Shown here piece by piece: positions 62,775-64,000 of a stretch of DNA of 64,000 nt (within the stretch, counting starts at the first letter, position 1; each line of letters opens with the position of its first letter). A model generated the notes under the pieces. The model saw nothing but the letters and a program-made list of their open reading frames with translations, was not told the origin of the DNA and did not search any database. A program made the position numbers and the translations under genes. This stretch comes from Rohdeia sp041398665 (GTDB lineage: Bacteria; Planctomycetota; UBA1135; GCA-002686595), in contig JAWKUH010000011.1 of assembly GCA_041398665.1 (NCBI GenBank), forward strand, positions 1-64,000, given 5' to 3'.

Positions 62775-63766
62775 GGTCGGGGGTCGGACGGAGGCGCTTG
62801 ACCGGGACGGACGCTCGCTGGCGCCGCCTCGTCGACCAGGGCGCGGATCGCGACGAGGAGTTCCTCGACCAGCGCGGCGTCGAGCCGGACGACGGGGGAC
62901 GGTGCGCCCGGCGGGACCGCGAGGTCGTTCGAGGTCGCGACGTACGTCCCCTCTCCGGTCGCCGCGCCGATCGCGATCCGGTACCGGCGCGAACCGGATC
63001 CCGACGCGCCGCCCACTCCGACCTCGATCGCCGCGGTCGGCGCGTCGAGCCCGTGCTCGGGTCGGGCCTCGACGCCGTCGATCGCGCCGAAACGCAGACG
63101 CGAGACGGCGAGCACGAGCTTGTCGACGGCGATGGCCGAGCGCGCGAACTCGCCGTCCGAACGCTTCCATCGACCGTCGCCCGTGCGCACGAGGTCGAGG
63201 CGTGCCGCGCCCTGGAGTTCGAGACCGAGCGAGTCGACGGCCGCGTCGACGTCGGGGAGCAGGCGGCTCTCCCAGTAGCGACGCGGTTCGACGTCGAGCG
63301 GCGGGAGCGCGCTCGCGCGGTAGACGACGTCGCCGTCCCGCGGCCTCACGAACGTGCCGCCGCTCGGCGGCGTGCGGCCGAGCGCCTGGTCGAACTCGCA
63401 CAGAACGGCTCCGTTCGCGTCGGTGACGCGCACGCGCAGCGCCTGCTCGAAGCCGAACCCGGCGCTCGTCGCGCCCTCCTGGTCGGCCTTCGAGACGCGG
63501 GCGAGCACGCCGAGCACGCCGTCGTCGACGATGCGCGCCGCCGTCGCGACGTGCTGCGAGTCGGGCAGCCTCCAGACGTCGTCCTCGCGGACGATCGCGA
63601 GCGAGCGACCGCCGAGTTCGAGGTCGACGCGAACGGCGCGCGCGGGGTCGAGGCCTTGGAAGACGGGCCCGGTACCGAGCCGCGTCGTGACGCCGCGCGA
63701 CGTCGCGAGCGTGATCGCGAGCGCGACCGCGACGAGCGCGGCGAGCACGACGTTCGTGCGGTCCAT
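62775..63766 (-). CDS. DUF4340 domain protein (stop not resolved)
   Basis: The start is ATG 63766 (overlapping the upstream TGA as TGATG). An N-terminal membrane helix ('NVVLAALVAVALAITLATS') is followed by the DUF4340 sequence: 'VRVDLELGGRSLAIVREDDVWRL' (core LAIVREDDVWRL), 'LLPDVDAAVDSLGLELQGA' and 'IAVDKLVLAVSRLRF'. DUF4340 proteins usually accompany a GldG-like protein and ABC-2 transporter genes, as the neighbour here suggests. The frame shows no stop near the glycosyltransferase ATG and stays open to 61898 within that gene, so the true 3' end is probably hidden by a frameshift near 62780-62830. I mark the end at the next start codon. Confidence 0.6.
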
Positions 63767-64000
63767 CACGCGGCACCTCCGCGGTCCACGTCGACGAGCA
63801 CGGCGGCGCGCCGCCGCAGGAGCGAGACGGCGACGAGCGCACCGACGAGGACGAGCGACGCGCCCATGCTCGCGAGCGTCCAGGTCGTGCGCCGGTGCTG
63901 GGCCGTGCGGTGCGCGCGCTCGGCGGCCGCCGTCATCCCGGCGATGCTCTGCGCCTCGCTCACACCTTCCTCCGCGAGCGCCTCGGCGTCGAAGTCGACG
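63766..64000 (-). CDS. partial protein, C-terminal part of a probable GldG-like membrane subunit
   Basis: The frame is open from the right edge of the window and ends at 63766-63768. The visible 77 residues read as a charged segment ('FDAEALAEEGVSEAQSIAG'), a basic helix ('ERAHRTAQHRR') and one membrane helix ('TLASMGASLVLVGALVAVSL') ending in RRR. GldG and related ABC-auxiliary proteins end in just this way, and a DUF4340 gene usually follows them. Alternatively a separate 65-residue protein starts at GTG 63963. Confidence 0.45.
   Translation of the reverse strand, partial: VDFDAEALAEEGVSEAQSIAGMTAAAERAHRTAQHRRTTWTLASMGASLVLVGALVAVSLLRRRAAVLVDVDRGGAA

Noticed and set aside
1..64000. Possible tRNA, rRNA or CRISPR features
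   Set aside because: I looked for T-loop-like GGTTCGAATCC patterns and for regularly spaced 25-40 base repeats, and found neither. Short tandem repeats at 20061, 32947 and 42278 have units of 14-15 bases and too few copies for CRISPR.

Overview
The window is very GC-rich (about 70 % by eye), with strong G/C preference at third codon positions and densely packed genes that often overlap by 1-4 bases (ATGA, GTGA, TTGA). The content suggests a Gram-negative free-living bacterium, most likely a Planctomycetota member of a high-GC lineage. Pointers are a Hanks-type kinase fused to WD40 repeats with a DWG motif, a multihaem cytochrome and an FG-GAP-like protein sharing a C-terminal module, a UbiA/UbiX/UbiE set of the futalosine menaquinone type, and GatCAB. 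The phylum is inference; no rRNA or tRNA gene is visible.

Layout. 0.2-9.5 kb: a DUF4139-like protein, a membrane spermidine-synthase-like protein, FKBP, Smr, a lipoprotein, a trypsin-like protease, a homocysteine S-methyltransferase and two tiny paralogous membrane proteins. 9.5-20 kb: a thioredoxin-fold protein lacking its active-site cysteines, a GNAT acetyltransferase, a pentahaem cytochrome, the kinase-WD40 protein, a peroxiredoxin and an outer-membrane-like protein. 20-24 kb: a five-gene overlapping operon (cobalamin adenosyltransferase, MiaE, YihY/BrkB, acylphosphatase, glycosyltransferase) diverging from an RNase Z-like hydrolase. 25.0-26.5 kb: an IS3-family element with an A7G frameshift signal, followed by hairpin-rich spacer. 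26.8-32.8 kb: a six-gene operon ubiE-CPBP protease-ubiX-ubiA-holA-mutL. 33-36.2 kb: a large beta-propeller lipoprotein. 37-40.5 kb: ruvB-spoIID-tgt. 40.5-47.9 kb: an SH3-like secreted protein, panD, comF, a membrane protein, gatCAB and a small lipoprotein. 48-60.3 kb: an FG-GAP-like protein, guaBA, a glycosyltransferase, aceE, NUDIX, DinB-like, FAD oxidoreductase and msrB. 61-64 kb: a GT39-like mannosyltransferase, a DUF4340 protein and the end of a probable GldG-like protein.

Two window-wide patterns stand out. First, several transcription-unit-leading genes have TANNNT exactly 6-7 bases before the start codon and no Shine-Dalgarno sequence, which points to leaderless mRNAs. Second, genes between 49.6 and 60.2 kb (FG-GAP-like, guaA, glycosyltransferase, aceE, FAD oxidoreductase) carry a dense cluster of 1-2 base indels and one nonsense change, while the first 49 kb looks clean. 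This is most simply local assembly error, so those genes should be read as probably intact in the cell.
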